Positions 6,547 to 16,002 of a stretch of 48,175 bases of DNA are shown here, one piece after another (positions within the stretch are counted from its first letter, which is position 1; every line of letters begins with the position of its first letter). A model generated the notes under the pieces. That model worked only from the letters and a program-made list of their open reading frames with translations. It was not told the origin of the DNA and ran no database searches. Source of the DNA: an uncultured Hyphomicrobiales bacterium (GTDB taxonomy: Bacteria; Pseudomonadota; Alphaproteobacteria; Rhizobiales; Devosiaceae); assembly GCA_903842455.1 (NCBI GenBank), contig CAIMLX010000074.1, forward strand, positions 1 to 48,175, in the 5' to 3' direction. The position numbers and the translations under genes were made by a program.

Positions 6547-7680
6547 CTATCCTCGCACAGCTGCGCGGCTGAGGTTCTGTCCGCTAGCCGGATCGAAGAA
6601 GCAGGCGTGCGTGGTATCGACTGCCAGATGGAGTTCGCTGCGAGGCGCTATCTTCGTGCGACCGGGCAAGCGGGCGGTGATGACCTTGCCACCGAGCTCC
6701 GTGGTCAGGAAGGTGTCGGACCCCGAGCTTTCCACCAGTTGCGGGGAGACCTTCACGCCTTCGGTTCCGGCCGCCAGCGCAAACGCTTCCGGGCGGAGGC
6801 CGACCACGAGTTCGGTGCCGTGGCGAGACGCGAGCGTGGCTGGAGGGTTGGCGAGCGGTAGGTGATTGCCGTCGGACAAGGTCAACCGCGCGCCGTCCGG
6901 CCCGGAAGTCAGGGTCGCCGGCACGAGGTTCATCGGCGGCGATCCCATGAAATCGGCAACGAACAGGTTCGCCGGCTGGTCGAACACTTCTTCAGGTGTG
7001 CCGATCTGCTGCACCAGCCCCTGGTTCAGCACGACGATGCGCGTGCCCAGTGTCATCGCCTCGATCTGATCGTGGGTGACGTAGACGATCGAGGCGCCGA
7101 GCCGCTCGTGCAGCCGCTTGATTTCGCCGCGCAGCTCGACCCGCAGCTTGGCGTCGAGATTGGAGAGCGGCTCGTCGAACAGGAACAGCACCGGCTCGCG
7201 CACCAGCGCCCGCCCCATGGCGACGCGCTGGCGCTGACCACCCGACAGCGCGCCGGGCTTGCGGTCGAGCAGGTGCGATATCTGCAGCAGGTTGCTGACA
7301 TCGCGGACCTTTTCGGCCTGCTGTGGTTTGGGAACGTTGCGCACCTTCATACCGAAGGCGATGTTCTCGGCCACGGTCATGGTCGGATAGAGCGCGTAGC
7401 TCTGGAACACCATGGCGATGTCGCGATCGCGCGGCGGCACCTCGGTGACATCGCGGCCGCCGATGACGATGCTGCCACCGGACGTCGTGTCGAGCCCGGC
7501 AATGCAGTTGAGCAGCGTGGACTTGCCGCATCCGGACGGACCGACGAGGACGAGGAACTCCCCCGCAGCCATGGAGACGCTGATATCCTTCAGCACCTCG
7601 ACGGCGCCGAAGCGTTTCACGAGGTTGCTCACCTGCAGAACCGGCGGTTGCGGTTCGATTTTCTCGGCTAGTGCGGCCAT
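6547..7680 (-). CDS. malK: Maltose/maltodextrin ABC transporter ATP-binding protein (MalK/UgpC family)
   Basis: A 377-aa ATPase with Walker [10 protein letters not shown] (about 48-56), Q-loop FQSYALYPTMTV, signature LSGGQRQRV, Walker B VLFLFDEPLSNLD and H-loop YVTHDQIEAMTL, followed by the C-terminal TOBE/regulatory domain (about 250-370) typical of MalK and UgpC. It would energise the MalFG channel. It is downstream of and overlaps the lacI-type regulator by 13 bases, so the two are translated from one message, divergent from malEFG. Sequence alone cannot exclude another disaccharide such as trehalose or sucrose. Confidence 0.9.
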   Translation of the reverse strand: MAALAEKIEPQPPVLQVSNLVKRFGAVEVLKDISVSMAAGEFLVLVGPSGCGKSTLLNCIAGLDTTSGGSIVIGGRDVTEVPPRDRDIAMVFQSYALYPTMTVAENIAFGMKVRNVPKPQQAEKVRDVSNLLQISHLLDRKPGALSGGQRQRVAMGRALVREPVLFLFDEPLSNLDAKLRVELRGEIKRLHERLGASIVYVTHDQIEAMTLGTRIVVLNQGLVQQIGTPEEVFDQPANLFVADFMGSPPMNLVPATLTSGPDGARLTLSDGNHLPLANPPATLASRHGTELVVGLRPEAFALAAGTEGVKVSPQLVESSGSDTFLTTELGGKVITARLPGRTKIAPRSELHLAVDTTHACFFDPASGQNLSRAAVRG

Positions 7681-8720
7681 CCTGCCCTCCCAGTCAGCGG
7701 CGCGGCGCCTGTCGAGGCGCGTACGATCAGATCGGCGCTGACCATGCGCTGCAGCTGCAGCGGGTCGACGCCCGAAATCCTGGCCCCCATCATTTCGGCG
7801 AGTGCCGTCCCCGCCATGCGGATGGGCGAACGGGTCACCGTCAGGGGTGGATTGAAATTCTCGGGCCGCAGATGCGGCAACACGTCGTCATGGGCGATGA
7901 TGCTGAGGTCGGTCCCGATGACCAGGCCCGCTGCGCTGGCCGCACGGATGACGCCCAGCGCCTGCAGTGTCGATGAACACAGGAAAGCAGTTGGCGCAGG
8001 GCCAAGCCGACCTGAAAGCATCTCGGTGGCATGGACGAAGGCGTGCTCCTCGCTCATCAGGTCATGGCTGACGAAACGGTCTGGAATGTGCAGGCCGCGC
8101 ATCGCAGCGACCCGCCGGAATGCAATCTCGCGCTGCACCACGAACGCGAGCCCGGCTTCACCGTTGAGGAGCGCAATCCTGTTGTGTCCGAGGTCGATGA
8201 GCAACGAGGTCGCAGCGGCAAAGGCGGCGTCGTTGTCGATGTCGAAGTACGCGTAACCGACATCGTCGCCCGTCCGGCCGTGGACGACAAAGGGGAAGTC
8301 GCGCTCGTTCAGGGTGGTGATGCGGCGGTCGTTCAGTTCGGGGGCCGAAACGATCATCCCATCGACCGAGCCCGACGACGCGAACCTCTCGTAGTGAGCC
8401 AACAGGTCACGCTGCGGCGCGGTGTGGATGATGAGGTCGAGTTCATGATCGGCGAGGCCGGTGGACAGGCCGGCGAGGAAATCGACGAAGTGCGGATCGA
8501 CGAGCAGGTTTCGGCTCGACCGAAAGATCATGCCAACCATGCCGGACTTGCCGGTGGCGAGCCGCTTGGCGGTGGAGTTGGCCTTGTAGCGCAGCCGTTC
8601 GGACGCCTCGAGCACCCGGATGCGGGTTTTCTCGCCGACCTCGGGGAAGCCGTTCAGCGCCCGGCTCACCGTCGCCGGGCTCAGCCCCAAGTGTTTCGCG
8701 AGGTCGCGAAGCGTTGTCAA
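7668..8720 (-). CDS. LacI-family transcriptional regulator of the mal locus
   Basis: A 350-aa regulator starting at a TTG (8718-8720) with GGGA upstream. The N-terminal HTH (TTLRDLAKHLGLSPATVSRA) and hinge helix (NSTAKRLATG) are of LacI type, followed by a periplasmic-binding-like sugar-sensing domain. Being divergent from malEFG and co-transcribed with malK, it most likely represses both in the absence of the sugar. A perfect AAACCGGTTT palindrome overlapping the malE promoter is its probable operator (inference). Confidence 0.9.
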   Translation of the reverse strand: MTTLRDLAKHLGLSPATVSRALNGFPEVGEKTRIRVLEASERLRYKANSTAKRLATGKSGMVGMIFRSSRNLLVDPHFVDFLAGLSTGLADHELDLIIHTAPQRDLLAHYERFASSGSVDGMIVSAPELNDRRITTLNERDFPFVVHGRTGDDVGYAYFDIDNDAAFAAATSLLIDLGHNRIALLNGEAGLAFVVQREIAFRRVAAMRGLHIPDRFVSHDLMSEEHAFVHATEMLSGRLGPAPTAFLCSSTLQALGVIRAASAAGLVIGTDLSIIAHDDVLPHLRPENFNPPLTVTRSPIRMAGTALAEMMGARISGVDPLQLQRMVSADLIVRASTGAAPLTGRAGWPH

Positions 8721-8770
8721 AATTCGTCCCTTCAGGGCCTAAACCGCTTCGAAACTTGCATATCATCTGT

Positions 8771-8790
8771 CCTCGCGCAATTCCGCGAGG
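8771..8790. repeat. Hairpin in the lacI-malE divergent promoter region
   Basis: CCTCGCG and CGCGAGG form a 7-bp stem around a 6-base loop, between the lacI gene and the malE operator. It could be an early transcript hairpin of lacI or a second protein-binding site. The whole 8721-9053 gap holds promoters, operators and a roughly 200-base malE leader, but no gene that I can support. Confidence 0.35.
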
Positions 8791-8806
8791 CAGCTGGCAG
8801 ACGCAA

Positions 8807-8845
8807 TTAAACCGGTTTGAAAAAGTTCTTGGCCGCGGCTATGGT
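8807..8845 (+). promoter_or_regulatory. malE promoter with overlapping LacI-type operator
   Basis: The palindrome AAACCGGTTT (8809-8818) overlaps a -35 box TTGAAA (8817-8822); a -10 box TATGGT (8840-8845) follows at 17-base spacing. A CG-centred palindrome is typical of LacI-family operators, and its place over the -35 means binding would block RNA polymerase. A related half-site sequence (AAACCGCTTCGAAAC, 8741-8755) lies nearer lacI and could be an auxiliary operator. Confidence 0.65.
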
Positions 8846-9053
8846 GTGGTCAAATGGCTGTTGCAACCGCCTGAGGAGGAACGGAAGGCGGGGACTGCCA
8901 AGGGTTTTCGAATTCGCTTTTTGCCACGACTGCCGGTGTGCGATCCGAGGAGTACGGACGCAGCGCAGCGGAGCGGCGAAAATCGGATGGCCCTGCCGCA
9001 CGAGGCGCCGGGCCACCAAGCAATGACTGAGGAAAACTGTCTGGGAGGACAAT

Positions 9054-10238
9054 TTGACCAAGACCGCACTGAAGGCACTCACATTGGGGGTGAGCCTGCT
9101 GCTCGCCTCGACCTCGATCAGTTCCGCCTTCGAGGAAGGCAAGCTCGTCGTCTGGATCAACGGCGACAAGGGCTTCACCGGGCTCGAGGCACTTGGGGCC
9201 AAGTTCACCGAAGAGCTCGGCGTCGAAGTGGTTGTCGAGCATCCGGAAGCCGTCACCGACAAGTTCCAGCAGTCGGCCGCTACGGGCGATGGCCCGGACA
9301 TCTTCATTTGGGCCCATGACCGCTTCGGCGAGTGGGCGGCCGGTGGGCTGATCCAGCCGGTCGAGCCGAGCCAGGCCGTGCGCGACGGCATTTTCGACTT
9401 CGCCTGGGATGCGGTGACGTTCGACGGCAAGACCTGGGGTTACCCGCTGGCCGTGGAAGCCGTTGGCCTGATCTATAACAAGGACCTCGTCCCCACCCCG
9501 CCCGCGACCATGGAAGAGGTTGCTGCGCTGCAGTTGCCGGCAAACGTCAAGCCGATCCTGTGGGACTACAACAACACCTATTTCACCTTCCCCTTGCTGA
9601 TGGCCAATGGCGGCTACGCCTTCAAGAAGGACGATGCCACCGGCAGCTACGACCCGAAGGACACCGGCGTCGCCAATGACGGTGCCAAGGCCGGTGCCAG
9701 CTTGCTGCGCAAGCTGATCGACGATGGCGTGATGCCGTCGGGCGTCGACTACGGCGTGATGGACGCCGCGATCAACAAGGGTGAAGTCGCCATGGTGATC
9801 AACGGGCCGTGGGCCTGGGCCAACCTCGCGACCTCCGGCATCAATTTCGGCGTCGCGCCGATCCCGTCGGTCAATGGCCAGCCGAGCAAGTCGTTCGTCG
9901 GTGTGCTTGCCGCCAACGTCAATGCGGCGACCCCCAACAAGGATCTCGCCATCGAGTTCATCGAGAACTACCTCGTCACCGACGAGGGGCTCAAGATGAT
10001 CAACGACGACGTGCCGCTCGGTGCCGTTGCGGACGAGAGCTTTGCCGAGACGCTGGCCGGTGACGCCAATGTCGCGGCGACGCTCGCCAATGCGCAGGCG
10101 GGCGTCGCGATGCCTTCCACTCCCGCGATGGGCAAGTTCTGGGCCGCTATGGGCCCGGCACTCGCCTCGATCACCGACAAGTCGGCAACGGTCGACCAGG
10201 CGCTCGACGACGCGGCAACGCGTATCCTCGCCGAGTAG
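9054..10238 (+). CDS. malE: Maltose/maltodextrin-binding periplasmic protein
   Basis: A 394-aa solute-binding protein that uses a TTG start preceded by GGGAGGAC. Signal peptide at residues 1-25 (cleavage after ISSA). The mature N-terminus, EEGKLVVWINGDKG then VEHPEAVTDKFQ, AATGDGPDIF and WAHDRFG, matches Escherichia coli MalE nearly block by block, as do NGPWAW and the sugar-stacking aromatic regions. It captures maltose or maltodextrins for MalFGK2. It is first of malEFG, with about 200 bases of untranslated leader between promoter and start. Confidence 0.95.
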   Translation: MTKTALKALTLGVSLLLASTSISSAFEEGKLVVWINGDKGFTGLEALGAKFTEELGVEVVVEHPEAVTDKFQQSAATGDGPDIFIWAHDRFGEWAAGGLIQPVEPSQAVRDGIFDFAWDAVTFDGKTWGYPLAVEAVGLIYNKDLVPTPPATMEEVAALQLPANVKPILWDYNNTYFTFPLLMANGGYAFKKDDATGSYDPKDTGVANDGAKAGASLLRKLIDDGVMPSGVDYGVMDAAINKGEVAMVINGPWAWANLATSGINFGVAPIPSVNGQPSKSFVGVLAANVNAATPNKDLAIEFIENYLVTDEGLKMINDDVPLGAVADESFAETLAGDANVAATLANAQAGVAMPSTPAMGKFWAAMGPALASITDKSATVDQALDDAATRILAE

Positions 10239-10308
10239 GCCGCCGGATTGGCCGGCTCCGGGGCATAACGTCCTGGGGCCGGCGTTCGCTCGCGCCTTGG
10301 GAGGGGCC

Positions 10309-11868
10309 ATGACCGCGACCAGTCTGTCTGAACCGACCACTATGCCTGTGCGGCGAGCCCAGCCGCTGGTGGGGCTATTGCGGTATGGCCTGCTCGCCGC
10401 TCTGGCACTCGGACTGATGTACGTGGTGTGGGGCTTGTACCTCGCCGGTGAGCCACTGTTCGCCGCCGTCGTCATGGCGCTGCTCGTCGGCATCGTCATC
10501 ATCTTTGGGGCGAGGCGGTTCTACACTGCCCGCTTCGTCTTTCCCGGCATTGCGGCGGTGCTGATCTTCATCGTGCTGCCGGTGCTCTACACGACCTATG
10601 TCGGCTTCACCAATTACAGCGCCCGGAACCTCCTGACCTTCGATCGGGTGACGGAGCTTTTCCTCAACCAGAAAGCAGTCGATAAATCCACGGAGCGTCC
10701 CTTCGGGCTGGTCGCCGATGGCACGCAGTTCAGGCTTTACCTCACCGAGGGCAGTGGCGGCCTCCTGTCCGACCCGTTCACGCTCGACGGAACGCCGGTG
10801 GAACTGGCCCTGAACCCGGTCACAGAGGCGCCCGAGACGGTGCCGCTCAAGGACGTGGTCAAGTTCCGCACTGAGCTGGGTGCGGTTACCGCCACCCTGC
10901 CCGATGGCAGCCAGGTTACCTCGTCGGGCCTGCGAAGCTTCGCCAAGGTCACCCCGATCTACGAACGCCAGCCGGACGGCTCGCTGCTCAACCGCGCCGA
11001 TGGCACCCAGCTGGTGCGCGATGAAAGCGTCGGGTTCTACCGTAACGAGGCCGGCGCCACCGTGGCCCCCGGATGGCGAGTGAATGTCGGGCTCGCCAAC
11101 TTCCAGCGCGTACTGTTCAGCGAGGGCATCCGCCAGCCCATGCTGCAGATCTTCGTGTGGACAATCACCTTCGCACTGCTCTCGGTGTTCTTCGGCTTCG
11201 CCGTCGGGCTGGCGCTCGCGACCGTGCTGCAGTGGCCCCACCTGCGCGGCAAGGCGATCTACCGCATCCTGCTGATCCTGCCCTACGCAGTGCCGGCGTT
11301 CATTTCGATCCTCGTGTTCCGCGGGCTGTTCAACCAGAATTTTGGTGAGATCAACCTGATCCTCCGCGGGCTGTTCGGGATCCAGCCGCAGTGGTTCACC
11401 GACCCGACGCTGGCGCGGATGATGCTGGTCATGGTCAATGTCTGGCTGGGCTATCCCTACATGATGCTGCTCGCGACGGGTTACCTCCAGTCGATCCCGC
11501 AGGACCACTACAAGGCGGCGGCACTCGAAGGCGCCGGGCCGATCCGCAACTTCTTTTCCATCACCCTGCCCCAGATCCTGCCGCCGTTCGTGCCGCTGCT
11601 GATCTCGAGCTTCGCCTTCAACTTCAACAATGTCGTCCTGATCCTGCTGCTGACGCGCGGGGCACCCGACATTCCGGGAACGCTCGTGCCGGCGGGGCAA
11701 ACCGACATTCTCGGTTCCTTCACCTTCCGCGTCTCGTTCCAGGACGCAGGGCAGAATTTCGGCATTGCCGGAGCGATCTCGACGCTGATCTTCCTCTTGG
11801 TGGGCGTCCTCGCCTACGCCAATTTCTATGCCTTGCGGCGAGCCGCCAACGCACGTGGGAGAGGCTGA
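10309..11868 (+). CDS. malF: Maltose/maltodextrin ABC transporter permease MalF
   Basis: A 519-aa permease from the ATG at 10309, preceded by GGGAGGGG. It has N-terminal helices (about 22-85), then a large periplasmic loop (about 100-265) corresponding to the MalE-contacting P2 loop of enterobacterial MalF, and a C-terminal BPD_transp_1 core. The EAA-type coupling motif is at about residues 403-420 (AAALEGAGPIRNFFSITLP). Length is close to E. coli MalF (514 aa). It pairs with MalG in the inner membrane. Confidence 0.95.
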   Translation: MTATSLSEPTTMPVRRAQPLVGLLRYGLLAALALGLMYVVWGLYLAGEPLFAAVVMALLVGIVIIFGARRFYTARFVFPGIAAVLIFIVLPVLYTTYVGFTNYSARNLLTFDRVTELFLNQKAVDKSTERPFGLVADGTQFRLYLTEGSGGLLSDPFTLDGTPVELALNPVTEAPETVPLKDVVKFRTELGAVTATLPDGSQVTSSGLRSFAKVTPIYERQPDGSLLNRADGTQLVRDESVGFYRNEAGATVAPGWRVNVGLANFQRVLFSEGIRQPMLQIFVWTITFALLSVFFGFAVGLALATVLQWPHLRGKAIYRILLILPYAVPAFISILVFRGLFNQNFGEINLILRGLFGIQPQWFTDPTLARMMLVMVNVWLGYPYMMLLATGYLQSIPQDHYKAAALEGAGPIRNFFSITLPQILPPFVPLLISSFAFNFNNVVLILLLTRGAPDIPGTLVPAGQTDILGSFTFRVSFQDAGQNFGIAGAISTLIFLLVGVLAYANFYALRRAANARGRG

Positions 11869-11871
11869 GCG

Positions 11872-12762
11872 ATGATCGTAGAACGCCCGCGCGACCTGTT
11901 CTGGAAGAAGCTTGCAGCCCACACCTTCCTCATCTGCTTCATCGCGCTGATCCTGTTTCCGTTCCTGATCGTGTTGTCGATCTCGCTCCGGCCGGGGAAC
12001 TTCTCGACCGGTAGCCTGATCCCCAACCCCATCAGCTTCGAACACTGGTCGCTGGCGCTGGGGATACCCTTCACCACGCCCGACGGAACCGTCCTGCAGC
12101 CGCCCTTCCCGGTGATGCTGTGGCTGTTCAACTCGATCAAGATCGGCACCATTGCTTCAGCCGGTATCCTGGTCTTGTCGATGACGGCCGCCTACGCGTT
12201 CTCCCGGCTGCAGTTCCGCGGCCGGGCAGCGATCCTCGATGCATTGCTGATCATCCAGATGTTCCCTGCAGCGCTGACTGTCATTGCGCTCTACACCATC
12301 TTCGACGCGCTCGGGAACGTGACCCCAATCCTTGGCGTCGACAGCCACTGGTCGCTCATCATCGCCTATCTCAGCGGGATCACGCTGCATATCTGGACGA
12401 TCAAGGGCTATTTCGACTCGATCGATCCGGCGATGGACAAGGCGGCGGAAATCGATGGCGCGACGCCCTGGCAGACCTTCCGGCTTGTGCTGCTGCCCAT
12501 GTCGGTGCCGATCCTCGCGGTTGTCTTCGTGCTCAGCTTCATCGGGCATGTCACCGAGTATCCGGTGGCCTCCGTGCTGCTGCGCGAAACCAACAACATG
12601 ACGCTGGCCGTCGGGGCACGCTCATATCTTTACGAGCAGCGCTATCTGTGGGGCGATTTCGCCGCGGCCGCGATCCTCTCCGGGCTGCCGATCACGGCAG
12701 TCTTCCTGCTGGCCCAGCGCTTCCTGGTGAGCGGACTTTCGGACGGCGGGGTGAAGGGGTAG
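11872..12762 (+). CDS. malG: Maltose/maltodextrin ABC transporter permease MalG
   Basis: A 296-aa inner-membrane permease with six predicted helices and the EAA coupling motif [19 protein letters not shown] (about residues 190-208) that docks on MalK. It starts 3 bases after malF and so is translationally coupled. The C-terminal region ([19 protein letters not shown] and [11 protein letters not shown]) matches the MalG family, where the tail reaches the MalK dimer interface. Length equals that of E. coli MalG. No glucosidase or glycosyl hydrolase follows in this locus. Confidence 0.95.
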   Translation: MIVERPRDLFWKKLAAHTFLICFIALILFPFLIVLSISLRPGNFSTGSLIPNPISFEHWSLALGIPFTTPDGTVLQPPFPVMLWLFNSIKIGTIASAGILVLSMTAAYAFSRLQFRGRAAILDALLIIQMFPAALTVIALYTIFDALGNVTPILGVDSHWSLIIAYLSGITLHIWTIKGYFDSIDPAMDKAAEIDGATPWQTFRLVLLPMSVPILAVVFVLSFIGHVTEYPVASVLLRETNNMTLAVGARSYLYEQRYLWGDFAAAAILSGLPITAVFLLAQRFLVSGLSDGGVKG

Positions 12763-12791
12763 CGCATGCAACAGCGGTTGGCGGCGCCCGA

Positions 12792-13787
12792 TTAGCGAGG
12801 GAGCATCACTTCGTTGATCTTGAGCACCACGACGACGCCATCTTCGGACCAATCGTAGCCGATGGTGCCGCCGAGGCCCCTGATGCTCCTCGTCACCAGC
12901 TGGCTGCCGTAGCCTTCTGCCCCGTTCGGGGGTTCGACGTCCGGGCCACCCCGCTCCGTCCAGACGATAGTGACGTACTCGCCGTCGGTTGCGCCGGAAA
13001 CATCGAGTGTTCCGGTGTCCGCCGAGAGGGCACCATACTTCATGGAGTTGGTCGCCAGCTCGTGGACGGTAAGAGCCAGAGCCGTCGCGGCCCGCTCGCC
13101 GATGCCCATGCGGGGGACGGCCACCCGGATGCGGCCACTGAAGGCGCCGGTGTCTTCGTAGGGGGCAAGCAGGATAGTCAACAGGTCGCCCAGGAGCGCC
13201 GCGCTGCCCTGATTGCCAGGCAGTGGCCTGACCAGATCATGCGCCCGCCCCAGAGCAGTCAGCCTATCGGTGAGCACGTTGGCCATTTCACTGGCGGTAG
13301 TGGTCGAGCGGGCGGAGATACGGGTGAGCCCGGATGCGATCGCCAGCAGGTTCTTGACGCGATGACTCATCTCGCCAGCCAGCAGTTCGTGCCCCTCCTC
13401 GGCCTGCTTTCGGCCGGTCACGTCCAGGAACACGCCGAACATCACCCTTTCGTGGAGGCCGGAATCGTTGCCGAGACCACGCGCGGAGATCCAGCGAATG
13501 ACCTCGCCGACCATGACGCGGAAGTCGATCTCGTAAGCCCCGACGATCGCTCGCGTCGCAGTAAACGCCGCCCGTACCCGGTCGAGGTCAGCGGGATGTA
13601 TATGCGCAGAAAGATCCTCAAACGTGACCGTGCCGCTCTGGTCCAGGCCCCAGTGGATGAATCCCTGATCATCCATGGTCAGGGCGTCCCTGTCCACGTT
13701 CCACGACCACTGGGAAACGCCTGCGGCCTGAAGGGCACGCCGCAGGTTGTCCGGTTCCCACAGGGGGTGATGAGTGTCTGGCTGCAT
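12792..13787 (-). CDS. HWE-family sensor histidine kinase with PAS domain
   Basis: A 331-aa cytosolic kinase; the ATG at 13785-13787 was chosen because AGAGGG precedes it. An N-terminal PAS fold (about 15-125) ends in FGVFLDVTGRKQAEE, followed by the phospho-acceptor helix with EMSHRVKNLLA (His about 141). The ATP-binding part has HELATNSMKYGALS and a WTE motif in IVWTERGGP, the hallmarks of HWE kinases, then GYGSQLV. There are no membrane segments and no linked response regulator, so it is an orphan. HWE kinases often feed the PhyR-NepR-EcfG stress pathway or sense light; neither is shown here. Confidence 0.85.
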   Translation of the reverse strand: MQPDTHHPLWEPDNLRRALQAAGVSQWSWNVDRDALTMDDQGFIHWGLDQSGTVTFEDLSAHIHPADLDRVRAAFTATRAIVGAYEIDFRVMVGEVIRWISARGLGNDSGLHERVMFGVFLDVTGRKQAEEGHELLAGEMSHRVKNLLAIASGLTRISARSTTTASEMANVLTDRLTALGRAHDLVRPLPGNQGSAALLGDLLTILLAPYEDTGAFSGRIRVAVPRMGIGERAATALALTVHELATNSMKYGALSADTGTLDVSGATDGEYVTIVWTERGGPDVEPPNGAEGYGSQLVTRSIRGLGGTIGYDWSEDGVVVVLKINEVMLPR

Positions 13788-13897
13788 CGTGTACGCCCTC
13801 TGTGCAACCCCTTGTAGCGCATCTCGGCCAGGGACGGGCATCGATAAGCCGGTCGGGAGAGGATTGGTGAATCAGGATTTGCCGCACCGTGTCGGCA

Positions 13898-13930
13898 AAG
13901 AAAAGCCCGGGCCGCGAGGACCCGGGATTT
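13898..13930 (-). terminator. Rho-independent terminator of the OmpA-like gene
   Basis: On the minus strand a 6-bp CCCGGG/CCCGGG stem with a 9-base loop is followed by CTTTTCTTT. It lies 23 bases beyond the stop codon of the OmpA-like gene. Confidence 0.75.
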
Positions 13931-13952
13931 CTGGTTTGCTGTGGTCAGCCGC

Positions 13953-15827
13953 TTAGCTGGCGCTGGGCGCGACCAGCGAGGTGATGCGGCGAACCGTGGC
14001 GCGGCGGTTGGCCCGCTCGGCATTCTCCGTCTCGACCTTCAGGTAGCTCTCGCCGTAACCCTGCGTGGTGAGATTTTCCGGCGGGATCTCGTAGAACTCG
14101 GTCATGATCCGGGCCACGGCCTCGGCACGATCATCCGAGAGCACGAGGTTGGACTCGTCCGAGCCTACCGCGTCGGTATGCCCTTCGATCAGGAACACTT
14201 CCCCCGGGCTGCGCTCGAGGATCTGCAACATGGCGGCTGCCACCTTGCCGAGCGACCCGACCTGGTCGCGCCCGATCTGGGCGGAACCGGTTTCGAAGGT
14301 GAGATCGCCGATCTCGACGCGACGAACCGTGTCACGCAGACGGGCCGAGCGCTTCACTTCATCCACGGTGTAGACGCGGGCCGCAACTTCCAGCGGCGGC
14401 TGGATGAAGAAGTCCTCGATGGAACCCTCGTCAGCGCTTTCGCTGTAGAGCACGTACTCGTTCACCGGGACGTTCAGGTAGAACGGCGGCAGGTCGTTAC
14501 CCGGATCGCGCCAGTCGTTATCGCGGTCATCATCGGCATAGTAGACGAGGATGATGCGCGTACCGTCCGGCAGAACCTTCACGCGGCGGATGATCTCGCC
14601 ATCTCGGTCCCAAACGGTAATGACGCGGGTGCCATTCGGACGGATCACCGTCTGGCGATAGCGGTCGTTCTCGAGACGCTCGTAGTAGACCTCATCGTCT
14701 TCCCGCCAGATCCGATCGCGATCATCGTAGGGCGTGAAGATATTGATGTTCACACCGATATTGATGAAGAAACGGCGGTCGTCCTCGTCATCGTCGCGGG
14801 CCCGCCGCGCTTCGGTCGGCGGCTCGATCGCGGGCGGAGCATCGACACGCTCGCCCTCGGTCTCGATCTGGGCCGTGACTTCCTCTTCGGTGGGCGGGGC
14901 AGTCGGCTGGACTTCCGCGTCAGAAGCAGGCGGAGTTGCCGGCTCGGCAGGCGCAGCTTCAGGAGTCTCGCCGGCCTCGGAGCCATCCTTGGCGCTGTCA
15001 AGCACGGGAGCAACCGCAGCGTCCGGCGTCTCCTGGTTGGGGACAGTTTCAAGCGGCTGCACCGACGGATCCAGCGGAGCGTCACCGACCGGGGCCGTAA
15101 CTTCACCAGGCTGCGCCGGGGCTGCCGGAGCGCCGCCCATCAGCGCCAGACATTCATCGAGCGAGGCAATGCCCAGACGGTTGCATTCAACGAGGAAGGC
15201 AGCCTCGGCCCCAGCTGTTGCCTCGGCGTCCCCACCAGAACTGGCCGACACGTAGGCCTCGTACGCTGAAATCAGCGCGGGATCGGATGCAGGACTTGCC
15301 GGCTGCTCAGCCGCAGGCTCGGCAGGCGCCGGTTCGGCGGGCGCGGGTTCAGCCGGCTGTTCCGCCGCGGGCTCTGCGGGAGCAGGTTCAGTAGCTTCGG
15401 GTGCGGCTTCAGCAGGCGCGGGTTCGGCAGGCGCAGGGGCCGGTTCCTCAGGGACCGGGGCTGGCTCCTCGGGAGCCGGAGCCGGCTCCTCAGCGACCGG
15501 GGCCTGCTCCTCAGGGACAGGAGCGGGCTCCTCAGCGACCGGAGCGGGCTCCTCCTCGACGGGTGCGGGTTCTTCTGCCGGTGCTACTGGCTCTGCACTG
15601 GCCGCGCCGGTTGCAAGAGCGATGCACTCCGCGAGACTCGGCAGGCCGCAGGCCGCAAGAAATGCTGCTTCGGCCGAAGCCGTGGCATCGGCATCCGAGC
15701 CGCTGCTTGCTTCGACATAAGCGTTGTAAGCGGCCACCAGAGCCGCGTCCTGCGCCAGCACCGGGAGAGGTGCGAAGGTCAGCAGGCAAAGGCTAGTGGT
15801 GGTCAGCAACAATCGTTTGAGTTGCAC
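13953..15827 (-). CDS. OmpA-family envelope protein with duplicated module and Pro/Ala/Glu-rich linker
   Basis: A 624-aa exported protein starting at a GTG with GGAG nine bases upstream; signal peptide about residues 1-25 (cleavage at LAQ). A roughly 50-residue module ([13 protein letters not shown]...AAFLAACG...CIALATG, about 30-77) recurs after a long Pro-Ala-Glu repeat linker ([13 protein letters not shown]...AAFLVECN...CLALMGG, about 180-232). A second acidic/Pro linker, a central Asp/Arg-rich region (about 340-470), and a C-terminal OmpA peptidoglycan-binding domain (about 500-615; [21 protein letters not shown]) follow. It probably tethers the outer envelope to peptidoglycan. It has its own EcfG-type promoter and terminator, implying stress-induced monocistronic expression. 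Confidence 0.88.
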   Translation of the reverse strand: MQLKRLLLTTTSLCLLTFAPLPVLAQDAALVAAYNAYVEASSGSDADATASAEAAFLAACGLPSLAECIALATGAASAEPVAPAEEPAPVEEEPAPVAEEPAPVPEEQAPVAEEPAPAPEEPAPVPEEPAPAPAEPAPAEAAPEATEPAPAEPAAEQPAEPAPAEPAPAEPAAEQPASPASDPALISAYEAYVSASSGGDAEATAGAEAAFLVECNRLGIASLDECLALMGGAPAAPAQPGEVTAPVGDAPLDPSVQPLETVPNQETPDAAVAPVLDSAKDGSEAGETPEAAPAEPATPPASDAEVQPTAPPTEEEVTAQIETEGERVDAPPAIEPPTEARRARDDDEDDRRFFINIGVNINIFTPYDDRDRIWREDDEVYYERLENDRYRQTVIRPNGTRVITVWDRDGEIIRRVKVLPDGTRIILVYYADDDRDNDWRDPGNDLPPFYLNVPVNEYVLYSESADEGSIEDFFIQPPLEVAARVYTVDEVKRSARLRDTVRRVEIGDLTFETGSAQIGRDQVGSLGKVAAAMLQILERSPGEVFLIEGHTDAVGSDESNLVLSDDRAEAVARIMTEFYEIPPENLTTQGYGESYLKVETENAERANRRATVRRITSLVAPSAS

Positions 15828-15885
15828 TGGAGTTCTCCATTCGTATTTTACGCAACAGCCACCCGCCCAGGGCCTGCCCCTTTCA

Positions 15886-15910
15886 AACGGAAGCGCACTC
15901 CAAACGTTCC
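15886..15910 (-). promoter_or_regulatory. EcfG-type general stress promoter of the OmpA-like gene
   Basis: On the minus strand GGAAC (15906-15910) and CGTT (15886-15889) are 16 bases apart, matching the alphaproteobacterial sigma-EcfG consensus GGAAC-N16/17-CGTT. It lies about 60 bases upstream of the GTG start. Confidence 0.7.
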
Positions 15911-16002
15911 GCTTCTAGAGGTAATGGGCTTTCATTCTCATTGCGCGGACGGGGATCAATACCGCTTGCGCCGCGTTGGACCTTCTCATCGAGGCCGCGC
16001 TT

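Noticed and set aside
8854-8874. Six-codon mini-frame (MAVATA) in the malE leader as a leader peptide.
   Set aside because: No codon bias toward a regulated amino acid and no paired attenuator structure.
8850-10502. Minus-strand open frame opposite malE.
   Set aside because: Antisense to a clear MalE homologue; low-complexity Arg/Gly/Asp composition and no ribosome site.
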